NCBI GenBank assembly: GCA_934167465.1
Contig: CAKPKR010000001.1
Location: 124,001 to 188,000 of the forward strand
DNA length: 64,000 bases
Source: an uncultured Bacilli bacterium
Lineage (GTDB): Bacteria; Bacillota_I; Bacilli_A; RF39; UBA660
Direction: 5' to 3'
The notes beneath the pieces were generated by a model, which did not search any database, was not told the DNA's origin, and saw only the letters and a program-made list of their open reading frames with translations. Position numbers and translations under genes: made by a program. Below are positions 1 through 8,360 of the stretch, one piece after another (within the stretch, counting starts at the first letter, position 1; every line of letters starts with the position of its first letter).

Positions 1-884
1 TAAGCCTCCTGTAATTCATAAGTCGTATTAAAAATTCTTTCATCACTACAATATGACATTATATATTTATCTTCTTCTTTAGTGATGATAATACCAATAG
101 TATTATTTTCTTCTATCGTTTTTATATTTTTATTTACATAATTCATATATGTTTCTATTTGACCTATATGTTCTTTTTTTAATTTTGTTATTTTGAGTTC
201 TACTACAACATAACATTTATACTTTATATTATATAAAAGTAAATCTATATAATTATAAGTGTTTCCTATTTTTATTTTATGTTCATTTTCTATGAATGCA
301 AAACCATCACCTAACTCTTTCAAAAAAACATTCATATTTTCTAAAATTAATTGTTGTAACATTTTTTCTTTTACTATTTCTTTATTTGTATTTAATATTA
401 TAGGATTTTTTACTAAATCTTGAACTTCTAATTTATTATCATTTTTTAATTTTTCTTTTGTTTTTTCATCTAATCTTTCATATTCATTTGATTTTATTTT
501 TTTTCTTAATTCTCTTACAGATAAGTTTTGACCTTTACAAATTTTTATATAATAATTTATAATATTAACATTATTAACAATTAATAATTCAACATAGTGA
601 CTCCAAGTTAATTGGTGCGACAATGTCGCACCTTTTTCAATTATTGAATAAAATTGTCTCATTCTCTTCAAAGAAGAAATATTATATCCTTTACCTAATT
701 CATTAGTTAATTTTTTAGAATACTCTTTTATAATTCCTTCGCCATAATGTTTTCCCGCTTCACTTAACATTTTTCCAACATTATAATATGTTTGTAAATC
801 ACTTCTATTTTTACTATAATCTTTTACTTTTTTGTATATCTCATTATTGATTAATTCTTGTTTAATATTTTCATAATAATTCAT
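1..884 (-). CDS. DUF1016 / YhcG-type PD-(D/E)xK nuclease, 3' end outside window
   Basis: The reading frame is open from the ATG at 884 to the window edge, so the C-terminus is missing. About 294 codons are visible. The first 150 residues match the DUF1016 N-terminal domain, with a conserved LTWSHY segment near residue 95. A PD-(D/E)xK-like core follows, with an IDLLLY strand and VVVELK about 12 residues later. Family members are predicted nucleases found near restriction systems or as solo genes; the biological role is unsettled. The ribosome binding site AGGAGG sits 6 nt before the ATG. No partner restriction gene is visible here. The family call is firm, the function is inference. Confidence 0.75.
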   Translation of the reverse strand, partial: MNYYENIKQELINNEIYKKVKDYSKNRSDLQTYYNVGKMLSEAGKHYGEGIIKEYSKKLTNELGKGYNISSLKRMRQFYSIIEKGATLSHQLTWSHYVELLIVNNVNIINYYIKICKGQNLSVRELRKKIKSNEYERLDEKTKEKLKNDNKLEVQDLVKNPIILNTNKEIVKEKMLQQLILENMNVFLKELGDGFAFIENEHKIKIGNTYNYIDLLLYNIKYKCYVVVELKITKLKKEHIGQIETYMNYVNKNIKTIEENNTIGIIITKEEDKYIMSYCSDERIFNTTYELQEA

Positions 885-946
885 TTTAAACCTCCTAAAT
901 GTTTTTTATACTAACATTTTAAAAACAGATTATTTGTCGAATTATC

Positions 947-975
947 TTTAATTAAAAACTTTTTTATTATATAAT
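947..975 (+). promoter_or_regulatory. Likely promoter of the amidohydrolase gene
   Basis: TTTAAT, 17 nt, then TATAAT, ending 15 nt before the start codon at 991. The -35 is weak and the region is AT-rich, so confidence is limited. Confidence 0.4.
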
Positions 976-990
976 TAAGATGGTGATAAA

Positions 991-2247
991 ATGATAAAAA
1001 TAATTAAAAATGGTACTGTTATAACAATGGATAAAAATAGGCCAATGATTGAAAAAGTTGATATTATTATTAATGATAATAAAATAGAAAATTTAGTTAA
1101 AAATTATGACGGAGTTACTGACGAAGTAATTGATGCTACCAATAAGATTGTTATACCTGGTCTTGTTAATTGCCATACTCATTTAGGAATGAGTATATTT
1201 AGAGCAACTAATGATAATTTAAACTTAAATGACTGGTTGAATAATAAAATTTGGCCAATTGAAAATAATATGACAGATGATGATATTTACTATACTACAT
1301 TACTATCTTGCATTGAAATGATTAAAACAGGTAGTGTGATTGCTAACAACATGTATTTTGGATGCAAAGGAAGTTTAAAAGCAATTGAAGATTCTAAAAT
1401 AAGATGTTTATTTGGAAATAATTTAATTGCTGATAATTATGATAATATTAATGAATTATTAGATTTAATTAAAAATAATAAAAATAGCTTAGTAAAATTT
1501 GCAGTTGCTCCTCACGCTTTTTATACTTGTAGTAAAGAATATCTGAAAAAATGTAGTGATATAGCCCTTGAATACAATTTGCCTTTGCACATTCATTTTT
1601 GTGAAAATTTAAATGAAGTTAATGGCATTAAAAAAAATTATGGAACTACATTTAATGCTTTAAAAGAGACTGGTATGTTAAGAAATAAATTAATTCTAGT
1701 CCACGGAACTTTTATTGATGAAATTGAAAAATTAAAAAATTATGATGTTTCCATTATTCATAATCCAATTAGTAATTTAAATTTAGGATGTGGAATTGCT
1801 GATATAGTTAATTATAAAAATTATGTAAATATTGGACTTGGTACTGATGGCCAAGGTAGTGGTAACAATATGAATTTATTTTATCATATGTCGGTAGTTG
1901 ATTTACTACAAAAAGGAAAATATAAAGATCCTACTGTTTATAGTTCTTATGATACTTTAAAAATAGCAACAATAGATGGTGCGAAAGCAATAGGAATGGA
2001 TAATTTAATTGGTAGTATAGAAATTGGTAAATGTGCTGACATAATTATCATTGACTTAAATAATATTGAAGCTTATCCTACTACGCAACTAATTACCAAT
2101 TTAGTTCATAATACCGAAAGCATTAATGTTGATACTACAATTATTAATGGTGAGGTATTAATGAAAAATCATAAATTATTATTAGATATTGATTTAAACA
2201 AACTAAAAGAAAGAATATATGATATTAATAAAAGATTGAAAATTTAA
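991..2247 (+). CDS. mtaD: Amidohydrolase, 5-methylthioadenosine/S-adenosylhomocysteine deaminase type
   Basis: This 418-residue protein has the TIM-barrel metal-dependent amidohydrolase layout of the MtaD/TrzN group. Metal ligands are visible as His62 and His64 (HTH), His202 with Glu205 (HFCE), His238 (VHGT) and Asp286 (GTDG). Enzymes of this group deaminate S-adenosylhomocysteine, methylthioadenosine or related purine nucleosides. The substrate cannot be fixed from sequence; guanine deaminase-like activity is the main alternative. The gene stands alone, with a GGTGAT-type ribosome binding site 7 nt upstream. It ends in a hairpin terminator that contains its stop codon. Length is normal for the family. 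Confidence 0.8.
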   Translation: MIKIIKNGTVITMDKNRPMIEKVDIIINDNKIENLVKNYDGVTDEVIDATNKIVIPGLVNCHTHLGMSIFRATNDNLNLNDWLNNKIWPIENNMTDDDIYYTTLLSCIEMIKTGSVIANNMYFGCKGSLKAIEDSKIRCLFGNNLIADNYDNINELLDLIKNNKNSLVKFAVAPHAFYTCSKEYLKKCSDIALEYNLPLHIHFCENLNEVNGIKKNYGTTFNALKETGMLRNKLILVHGTFIDEIEKLKNYDVSIIHNPISNLNLGCGIADIVNYKNYVNIGLGTDGQGSGNNMNLFYHMSVVDLLQKGKYKDPTVYSSYDTLKIATIDGAKAIGMDNLIGSIEIGKCADIIIIDLNNIEAYPTTQLITNLVHNTESINVDTTIINGEVLMKNHKLLLDIDLNKLKERIYDINKRLKI

Positions 2248-2266
2248 TTTCAATCTTTTTATTTTT
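2232..2266 (+). terminator. Rho-independent terminator of the amidohydrolase gene
   Basis: A 10-bp inverted repeat, AAGATTGAAA (2232-2241) with TTTCAATCTT (2248-2257), is followed by T-rich DNA. The stop codon at 2245-2247 lies in the loop. Confidence 0.75.
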
Positions 2267-2314
2267 TAGTTTAATTTTAATTGTTTAAAATAAAGTTTAT
2301 ATTTTGAGTAAAGA

Positions 2315-3126
2315 CTATTCAACCATCACATTTATATCAACATATCCTTTGACTCCATTTACAATTCCTGAGTCTGTATATTGCCACATTTTGTATTGTT
2401 TTTTATATGTGAAGTAATAATTATATTGAGCTATCCAAGTAATATATTTTTTTGTTGTTTCATTAAATTTGTATTTATACATTTTAGCATATGTATAAAT
2501 ATTTACTTTGTATTCGTTTAAATAGTTAATATATGTTTCAATTATTTTTTGATAAATTTCTTTGGAGATGTTCACTTTTTTCCCTTTTACATAAAATTCT
2601 TCAATATCATAGTATATTCCTAATGTTGGTTTTATGTCATATTTTTTTATTAATTTTTCTGTAAATTTTGCTTCTTCTAAAGCTTCTAATTTATTTTCAG
2701 CATAACTATATAAATATATTCCATATGGTATTTTTAATCTATTTAGTTCTTGTATATTATATTGTAATTTTGAGTCCTCTGTAGAATAACCAAACCCTAT
2801 TCTAACTATTACGCCATCTATTTCAGGTTTTGCTTTTTCCCAATCTATTATACCTTGATATGAAGAAACATCTATTATTTTTTTGTATTGGTTGCTACTA
2901 AACCTATTATATTATTATACAAATTATTATTTTCAAAATAAAATTTTGATTTATTTGTTAATCTTTCGTGATTCATTCTTTTTTTATACTGAGTGGTTGC
3001 TACAGTACTTATATAGTTTGGAAGTGTTATAAAAGATTTATTGGTTTCGATATATTTTTCTTTTGTTAAGCTACTATTAATAAATAATAAGACTAAAATT
3101 AATAATGAGAATATTATTTTTTTCAT
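2315..3126 (-). pseudogene. GH25-type lysozyme split by a -1 frameshift in an A7 run (pseudogene or recoded)
   Basis: The first frame starts at the ATG at 3126, with AGGTGAAAG upstream. It encodes a signal-anchor-like N-terminus (KKIIFSLLILVLL) and ends at TAA 2875-2877. The second frame lacks any ATG but encodes a full GH25 domain: IDVSSYQG at the start, YDIEE in the middle and WQYTDSG near the end, stopping at 2315. The two frames meet exactly at a run of seven A (minus strand, 2878-2884), read as ACA AAA AAA TAA in frame 0. A -1 slip gives ...TKK-IIDVSSYQG. GH25 enzymes cleave the MurNAc-GlcNAc bond of peptidoglycan. It may be a one-base deletion, a sequencing error or genuine frameshifting. 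Confidence 0.7.
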
Positions 3127-3197
3127 TTCTTTCACCTAGTTTTATTATAACATATTTTAATTTTTTCATTATTTTTAAATCATATTTTTGTATAAAA

Positions 3198-3223
3198 AAT
3201 AGGTAAACCAAAGTTTACCTATT
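3198..3223 (-). terminator. Terminator of the SWIM/SNF2-associated gene
   Basis: Perfect 11-bp arms (AATAGGTAAAC at 3198-3208, GTTTACCTATT at 3213-3223) with a T-tract on the minus strand. The TAG at 3219-3221 that ends the upstream frame lies in the stem. Confidence 0.8.
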
Positions 3224-4469
3224 CACTTATTGATAATAATTTTCTTATTTCCTTTTCTGATAATGAAGATAATGTTTCACTATTATCTTTTCCTTCAATT
3301 AAATTTTCACTTAATATTGTTTCTTTTGAAAAATAGTTTATTTCTTTTTCTCTATATTCAAACACAACATCACATTTTAATTTTTAATATAAAATATCAA
3401 AGTATAGTTTTATTTTTGGTTTTACTGGTAATGAGATTTCAGTTATATTCTCATCTATTGATATATTGTTTTTGATTTTATTAAATAAGCCTGAACTAAA
3501 TTCATTTAGTTGTTTTTTATCAAAGATTAATTCATTTATTTTGTTATGTTTTAATAAGTTTAAATAATCTTTTTCTTCTTTATTTAAGATATATAAGCTA
3601 TTATTATATATTATATATTATATATTATATATTATGTATTTGCCATCACAAATAAATTGATATTTTTCAAAGTCATATATGTTTAATTTAAAATTATTGT
3701 CTTCTTTACTTAGAATAAACCCTGTTGGTAAGCCATTATATATGTTATAGATTATTCTTCCATCAATCAAAAAACTATTATCTTTTATTATATTTAAAAT
3801 TGATTTAAATTCTCTATTACTCAAATTTATGTATGCTGAACCATAGTAAGAGTTTGATATTTCAAGATCGTCATTTACGAAATTTAATATTTCTTTTGCA
3901 GTGTTATCAAAATAGTGTTTATTTGCATCATATGTAAATAATTTACCAAACTCGTATATTCCGTTATTGTTATAGACTTCTAGGAAATTTTTTAATTTTG
4001 AAATTGTTGAAATAATGTATTTCTTTTTTATTCCTATATGAAGTTTTAAATAAATTTGATCATACTGAATATTGAATTCTACTTGTAAGTCTACTTTTTC
4101 TTTAATGTTGTTTGTGGTTTTTGTTTGATATTTTTTTAGTATTGTTTTGGTAATTGCTACAGTGTCTATTATTTCATATTAGGCTATTGTATCTAGATTT
4201 TGAATTAAAACTGCCGCTAAATGTTTACATGTTTTTTCTTTTTTAAATTGTGGACAATCACAACTAACACCTAATATATTACCACCATTATTTATTACTT
4301 TAACGTTATATCGATTACTACTATGTTCTGATTTTACATAAAAATTATGAGCATAAAAATCTTTTGATTTTTCTATTCTATCTTCCCCAACATATCTATA
4401 TGGATAATTTCTTCCTTTATAAAATGAGTCATATCCAACTATTTTTATAATTGCTTGCCAAAAATTCAT
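3219..4469 (-). pseudogene. SWIM zinc finger plus bacterial SNF2-associated domain, ATPase part absent, three in-frame stops
   Basis: One frame runs 417 codons from ATG 4469 (GGTGGT upstream) to TAG 3219, interrupted by TAA at 4179-4181, 3618-3620 and 3384-3386, with no frameshift. The first 97 residues hold a SWIM zinc-finger motif (CDCPQF...TCKH). The rest resembles the region that follows SWIM in bacterial SNF2 helicases (SNF2_assoc, PF08455). In the family a SNF2 ATPase domain comes next; here the gene ends at a terminator instead. A heptanucleotide repeat has expanded inside it. It is most likely a decaying 5' fragment of a SWIM/SNF2 helicase. The piece up to 4179 could still be translated. 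Confidence 0.65.
3606..3633. repeat. Short tandem repeat, ATATATT x4
   Basis: Four perfect copies of a 7-bp unit lie inside the broken SWIM/SNF2 gene. The second in-frame stop lies in the repeat. Seven is not a multiple of three, so copy-number change shifts the frame. Confidence 0.85.
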
Positions 4470-4511
4470 ACTACCACCACCAAATACAAATATATTAACA
4501 TTTTTTATCAA

Positions 4512-4819
4512 TTAGTAAATTTATTTATATTAAAAAATTCAATTACTACATGAGATAACTTCGATATAGAATTAAATTTCTCATACACGTCTTGTAGTAA
4601 AGTAGAATTTTAATACCATTTAAGATGACATAGAGAGTTAAAATAAGGTTTTACCTTAAATACTTACTTATATGTAAGAACTGCATCGGCATTTTTTTTA
4701 CTCTTTTTATCATTTTAAACTAAAAAAAGCTAGCATAAACCATTAAAAGTTTATACTAGCACTTCTCTAAAATAATTCTATCATATTAATATCTATTTGT
4801 CACTATTTTGTCAAATTTT
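4512..4819. other. Intergenic region between cluster end and SWIM/SNF2 gene
   Basis: About 300 nt without a convincing ORF. It holds the terminator at 4722-4760 and AT-rich DNA that probably contains the promoter of the SWIM/SNF2 gene. I see no riboswitch or RNA fold I can name. Confidence 0.6.
4722..4760 (-). terminator. Terminator at the 3' end of the polysaccharide cluster
   Basis: Arms of 12 nt (4729-4740 and 4749-4760) with one mismatch, followed on the minus strand by seven T. It closes the last cluster gene at 4820. Confidence 0.8.
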
Positions 4820-5686
4820 TTATTTTAAATTATTTATATCAATTTTTGAACCCAATTCATAATCAAATTCATTAGGGATAAATGCACTATAACCAGAGCC
4901 AGTAGTAAATGTTAATTCACCAAAATATATTTTATTATTTTCGCAATATAAATCAACTCTAACATGTTCAAAATCGTTTGATAGAATTTCTGAAATTTTT
5001 ATCATTTCATCAAGTTTTTTTGGCTTTTCAATTGGGCCATAATTTTTGTGTCCTTTTTTCTTTACATTTATATATTTCCAATTTTTATCATAAAAATCAA
5101 TACAATAATTTTTATCAGATTCAGAGCCATATGCGATATAAACATATTCTACTTTACCATTAAAACAAAAAAATTTATAATCTGTCAATTCCTTATTATT
5201 TGTTTCAATCAATTCTTCAGCAAGAATTCTTGGCTTTAAATTTTTATATTGCCATTCTCTTCCATTATTGTACAAATTTGTTTTTAAACTTTTATTCAAT
5301 ATTCTATATATTTCGTTTTTATCAATTGTATTTTTATCATTAACTACAACTACTCCACCACAACTATGAGTAGTTTTTAAAACAAATTTATTTGGTAATT
5401 TTTCAAAATTTATTTCATCAACATTATTATATTTACCATATAATTTAGTTAAGATATTAGATAATCCTTTTTCAGTCACATAATCTCTTACTTCAATTTT
5501 ATCAGCACATTTTTCATATAGTTCATTGTAATAATTAAGTTTAATCCAATTAATTTTTTCGTTAAATGTTTTAGGATCATCTAAATTTGGTTTATACCCC
5601 ATCATATTTTGAAATTGAAGTTCTATGTATTTTCTTTTATTTTTTCTATACATGATTCTTAAAAATTTATTTATTAACTTATTCAT
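4820..5686 (-). CDS. ATP-grasp protein of the TupA type (polysaccharide-linked amidoligase)
   Basis: This 288-residue protein resembles the ATP-grasp TupA family (PF14305). Visible features are the FNEKINW segment near residue 40, FVLKTTHSCGG near residue 105, the central AEELIE/DYKFFCFNG stretch, and the C-terminal VRVDLY...FGELTFTTG that supplies acidic Mg-ATP ligands. TupA-like proteins are linked to teichuronopeptide synthesis and are predicted to join amino acids or sugar acids by ATP-driven amide bonds. It is the last gene of a module with LicD, HAD, racemase and cytidylyltransferase, so it may use the racemase product. AAGGAG precedes the ATG. Family fairly sure, substrate unknown. Confidence 0.75.
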   Translation of the reverse strand: MNKLINKFLRIMYRKNKRKYIELQFQNMMGYKPNLDDPKTFNEKINWIKLNYYNELYEKCADKIEVRDYVTEKGLSNILTKLYGKYNNVDEINFEKLPNKFVLKTTHSCGGVVVVNDKNTIDKNEIYRILNKSLKTNLYNNGREWQYKNLKPRILAEELIETNNKELTDYKFFCFNGKVEYVYIAYGSESDKNYCIDFYDKNWKYINVKKKGHKNYGPIEKPKKLDEMIKISEILSNDFEHVRVDLYCENNKIYFGELTFTTGSGYSAFIPNEFDYELGSKIDINNLK

Positions 5687-5712
5687 TTTTTCTCCTTAAA
5701 TAAACACTAATT

Positions 5713-6123
5713 TTATTTTTTCTTTGTTAATGTTTTTTTTATTTCAGAGGAACAAATATTTGGAGTTCTTTTTAATCTAACAACTTCTTTACCATTTTCT
5801 TTGCACCATTTTTCAACTATTTCAAATCTCTCTCCAATATGATCTTCTCCTAATGCTAAAATATCAAAATCAATTTTTTCCAATGCTGGTATTCCAACTG
5901 TATCATAAACTACAACTTTATCAACAATTTTTAAAGATTCTAGTATTTCAACTCTTTCTTCCGTTGTATAAAGAATCTTAGCATCAGGTTTATACTTTAA
6001 TATATAGTCACCATCTTGAACAGCTACAATTAAGTAATCTGCATATTGTTTGCATTGTTTAAATAATCTTAAATGGCCAATATGAAAATAGTCATATACA
6101 CCAAATGTTAAAATTTTACTCAT
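5713..6123 (-). CDS. Cytidylyltransferase-like protein (TagD/GCT family)
   Basis: At 136 residues it has the length of glycerol-3-phosphate cytidylyltransferases. The nucleotide-binding HIGH motif is at residues 14-17 after LTFGVYDYF, and ALGEDH follows near residue 90. The usual C-terminal ISTT signature is altered to NICSSEI. Such enzymes make CDP-activated alcohols or sugars, such as CDP-glycerol, for surface polymers. The ATG at 6123 is chosen because AGGAGG lies 9 nt before it; the TTG two codons earlier is too close. It overlaps the racemase gene by 8 nt, so the two are translationally coupled. With LicD nearby, phospho-alcohol decoration is plausible. Confidence 0.8.
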   Translation of the reverse strand: MSKILTFGVYDYFHIGHLRLFKQCKQYADYLIVAVQDGDYILKYKPDAKILYTTEERVEILESLKIVDKVVVYDTVGIPALEKIDFDILALGEDHIGERFEIVEKWCKENGKEVVRLKRTPNICSSEIKKTLTKKK

Positions 6124-6817
6124 TGTCAAATTCCTCCTTTAGTTTTTGTAATCCGATTAGTAAAGGATCATAAACATTTTTACAAATTATATTCTTTTTA
6201 TATTTTTCAAATAAAATTGGTAGTTCTGTACATCCTAAAATACATGAATCATATCTATTAACTAAATCCAGAAATATGTATTTCACTTCTTCTGTATATT
6301 TATCTTGTTTTACGGCTTCAATACATTCTCTTAATAGCCTATACTCATCTTCATTCGGAACAACACAATCAATATTTTTTGTATTTAAAGCTTTTTGATA
6401 TATTTTTGATTCAATTGTTCCCTCAGAACCAAGTAAAAATATAGTTTTAATTTTATCATTTTCTATTTTTTCAACACAATTATCTATTATATTTATTACC
6501 TTATCTTCTAACTCAGGAACTGTTCTATATATTTCATTTAAAAACAAATGAGATGTATTACAAGCTAATATTATTCTTGTACAACCAGAACTGATAAGAT
6601 TTTGCATTGACTCAGTCATTTCATTAACTAGTTGTTGAGCATTTTCTTTATATAAGAAAGCACGAACTCTACTCGGCATAGTACATCTATTATCAATAAT
6701 AATTCTAGGACGTTCCCATTCTTTTTCAGCCGGAAAAACAGCTGCATATTGTTTAAACAAATTAATTGTCGCATATGTTCCCATACCACCTAAAACTCCA
6801 ATAACAAATTTATCCAT
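6116..6817 (-). CDS. Aspartate/glutamate racemase family protein
   Basis: The protein has 233 residues with the two-cysteine racemase layout: GVLGGMGTYA at residues 7-16, the first catalytic Cys86 in ACNTS, and the second Cys196 in LGCTELP. Family members interconvert L- and D-Asp or L- and D-Glu without a cofactor. The ATG at 6817 follows AGGAGG by 4 nt. An upstream in-frame start at 6856 lies inside the HAD gene and is less likely. Placement between a HAD phosphatase and a cytidylyltransferase/ATP-grasp pair in a glycan cluster suggests it makes a D-amino acid for decorating the polymer rather than for peptidoglycan. That role is inference. Confidence 0.8.
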   Translation of the reverse strand: MDKFVIGVLGGMGTYATINLFKQYAAVFPAEKEWERPRIIIDNRCTMPSRVRAFLYKENAQQLVNEMTESMQNLISSGCTRIILACNTSHLFLNEIYRTVPELEDKVINIIDNCVEKIENDKIKTIFLLGSEGTIESKIYQKALNTKNIDCVVPNEDEYRLLRECIEAVKQDKYTEEVKYIFLDLVNRYDSCILGCTELPILFEKYKKNIICKNVYDPLLIGLQKLKEEFDNE

Positions 6818-6825
6818 ACAACCTC

Positions 6826-7440
6826 CTATAATAGAGTTTTTAAAAACTCTGCACATAATTTATCGTCATAAAATTCATAATCAACTATTTTTTTTAATTC
6901 TGGTGCAATATCTCTAACTCCACCAAATCCAATAGAAATATCAGCAATTTTTGCCATACCAACATCATTACTTCCATCACCTATAACAACAATTGGTTTG
7001 ACAAACTGCTTAGCTATTAATTCTTTATCTACAACATTTATTACATCATCTATTTTATCATTTTTTACTAATGCTTTTGAACAATATACATTATTTTTAA
7101 TATTTAATTTCTCCATTAGTTTACTTATCCATACATCTAAATTTCCAGTAACAATATAACATCTTTCACGATTATCTTTTATAAATCTTGAAATTTCTTC
7201 ATTAAGTAGTATTTCAGAAACAATATCTGATACTTTAGATACATTAATATCACTTAATATTTTAACTCTATTTAAAAAACTTGTTCTAAAAGGAATTTCA
7301 CCCCTCATTGTTGCTTCGGTCAATTCTCTCATCTCACTTAATTTTCCTATTTCTTGCGAAATTGTCGGTAAAATTTCTTTTTTAGTAATAGTTGAATCAA
7401 GATCAAACAAAAATATATATTCAGTATTATTTTTTTTCAT
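6826..7440 (-). CDS. HAD superfamily phosphatase (phosphoserine-phosphatase-like)
   Basis: The 204-residue protein shows the HAD motifs in order: DLDST (nucleophile Asp13, general acid Asp15), VTGN near residue 98, Lys144, and GDGSND at 154-159. This fits the HAD-IB group that includes phosphoserine phosphatases and phosphocholine/phosphoethanolamine phosphatases. In this module it could remove phosphate from an amino acid or alcohol precursor. The start at 7440 has GGAGAAAAAAG just upstream. Its first 14 nt overlap the end of the licD-like gene, and its stop is 8 nt from the racemase start, so all are co-translated. Substrate unknown. Confidence 0.75.
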   Translation of the reverse strand: MKKNNTEYIFLFDLDSTITKKEILPTISQEIGKLSEMRELTEATMRGEIPFRTSFLNRVKILSDINVSKVSDIVSEILLNEEISRFIKDNRERCYIVTGNLDVWISKLMEKLNIKNNVYCSKALVKNDKIDDVINVVDKELIAKQFVKPIVVIGDGSNDVGMAKIADISIGFGGVRDIAPELKKIVDYEFYDDKLCAEFLKTLL

Positions 7441-8254
7441 CTTTTTTCTCCTTAAATGCAACAAATTTATGTGTTGATTTTCTTTTTTCTACTGGTGGTA
7501 GTTGCATATAATCTTTATAAAATAATTTTAACCATTTATCATATCCTATTGGAATATTATATTCATTTCCTTCGAATGGCATTTTTATAAATGAAGAAAA
7601 TATTTCTTTTTCTGCAACAACTTTTGAATACGAAGTAAAATTTCCAACTCTTCTTGTATTATAATTTTTATATTTTGATGAATTATTTATTATTAATTTT
7701 GAAAAGAATCCTACAGGTAATATCTTAAAAACATAATAACCAACATATCTTAATATTTTTTGAATAAAATTACTTTTAGTTGCAAAATGAGGAGATGTTT
7801 TAACAACATTACATATTAAAAGAAAATCTCTTTTTTTAAATATTTTTTCTAATTTTTTATCGTTATCAGGTGCATTATCATATACAAATACATCTATATT
7901 TATACATGATTTTTTTCCATATTTCATATCAGGTTCATATAATACTGTTGTAGTATCCAATACTTTTGCATAAGGGTAATTAAATTTTTTATTATTTTCA
8001 ATTGAATAAACTTTATATTTATCATTTTGTTTATTAAATGATTTAATAAATTTATCATAGTCTTCTCTTAGCATTCCAATATCAATATCATCGTCCCATG
8101 GAATATATCCATTATGCCTTACAGCACCTAATAATGTTCCACAATCAAGCCAATAATTTATTTTGTTTTTTTCACAAAAACTTGATACACAGTTAAGTAT
8201 TTCTAATTGTATTTTTTTTAAATCTTCTAATGACATTTCTTCCAAATTATTCAT
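7427..8254 (-). CDS. LicD-family phosphotransferase
   Basis: The 275-residue protein carries the LicD signature at residues 36-60: [12 protein letters not shown] followed by [10 protein letters not shown] with the acidic cluster 54-58. LicD enzymes transfer phosphocholine or similar phospho-alcohols from a CDP donor onto teichoic acid or glycan. No choline uptake or kinase genes are in the window, and the CDP donor may come from the cytidylyltransferase two genes downstream. It is the first gene of the last cluster module, with its own promoter at 8291-8319 behind a terminator. Family assignment is strong; the transferred group is unknown. Confidence 0.85.
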   Translation of the reverse strand: MNNLEEMSLEDLKKIQLEILNCVSSFCEKNKINYWLDCGTLLGAVRHNGYIPWDDDIDIGMLREDYDKFIKSFNKQNDKYKVYSIENNKKFNYPYAKVLDTTTVLYEPDMKYGKKSCINIDVFVYDNAPDNDKKLEKIFKKRDFLLICNVVKTSPHFATKSNFIQKILRYVGYYVFKILPVGFFSKLIINNSSKYKNYNTRRVGNFTSYSKVVAEKEIFSSFIKMPFEGNEYNIPIGYDKWLKLFYKDYMQLPPVEKRKSTHKFVAFKEKKDEKK

Positions 8255-8290
8255 ACTTCCACTCCTATTTTTATAATAATCGCTACATCA

Positions 8291-8319
8291 ATTGTACCAT
8301 TTATATTAATTTAAATCAA
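8291..8319 (-). promoter_or_regulatory. Promoter of the licD module
   Basis: On the minus strand TTGATT (8314-8319), 17 nt, TACAAT (8291-8296). It lies 37 nt upstream of the licD-like start and just after the terminator of the preceding gene. Confidence 0.65.
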
Positions 8320-8333
8320 CAAATATGATTAAA

Positions 8334-8360
8334 ATAAAAATGAAGAAAAATATCTTCATT
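8334..8360 (-). terminator. Terminator after the DegT aminotransferase gene
   Basis: Arms AATGAAGA (8339-8346) and TCTTCATT (8353-8360) followed by T-rich minus-strand DNA. It touches the stop codon at 8361 and ends one cluster module. Confidence 0.7.

Noticed and set aside
3230..3475. Plus-strand 81-codon frame
   Set aside because: It is the shadow of the SWIM/SNF2-associated gene on the other strand and has no ribosome site or family match.
4512..4721. Possible riboswitch or leader RNA
   Set aside because: No recognisable conserved core or paired terminator for a downstream gene; only AT-rich DNA.
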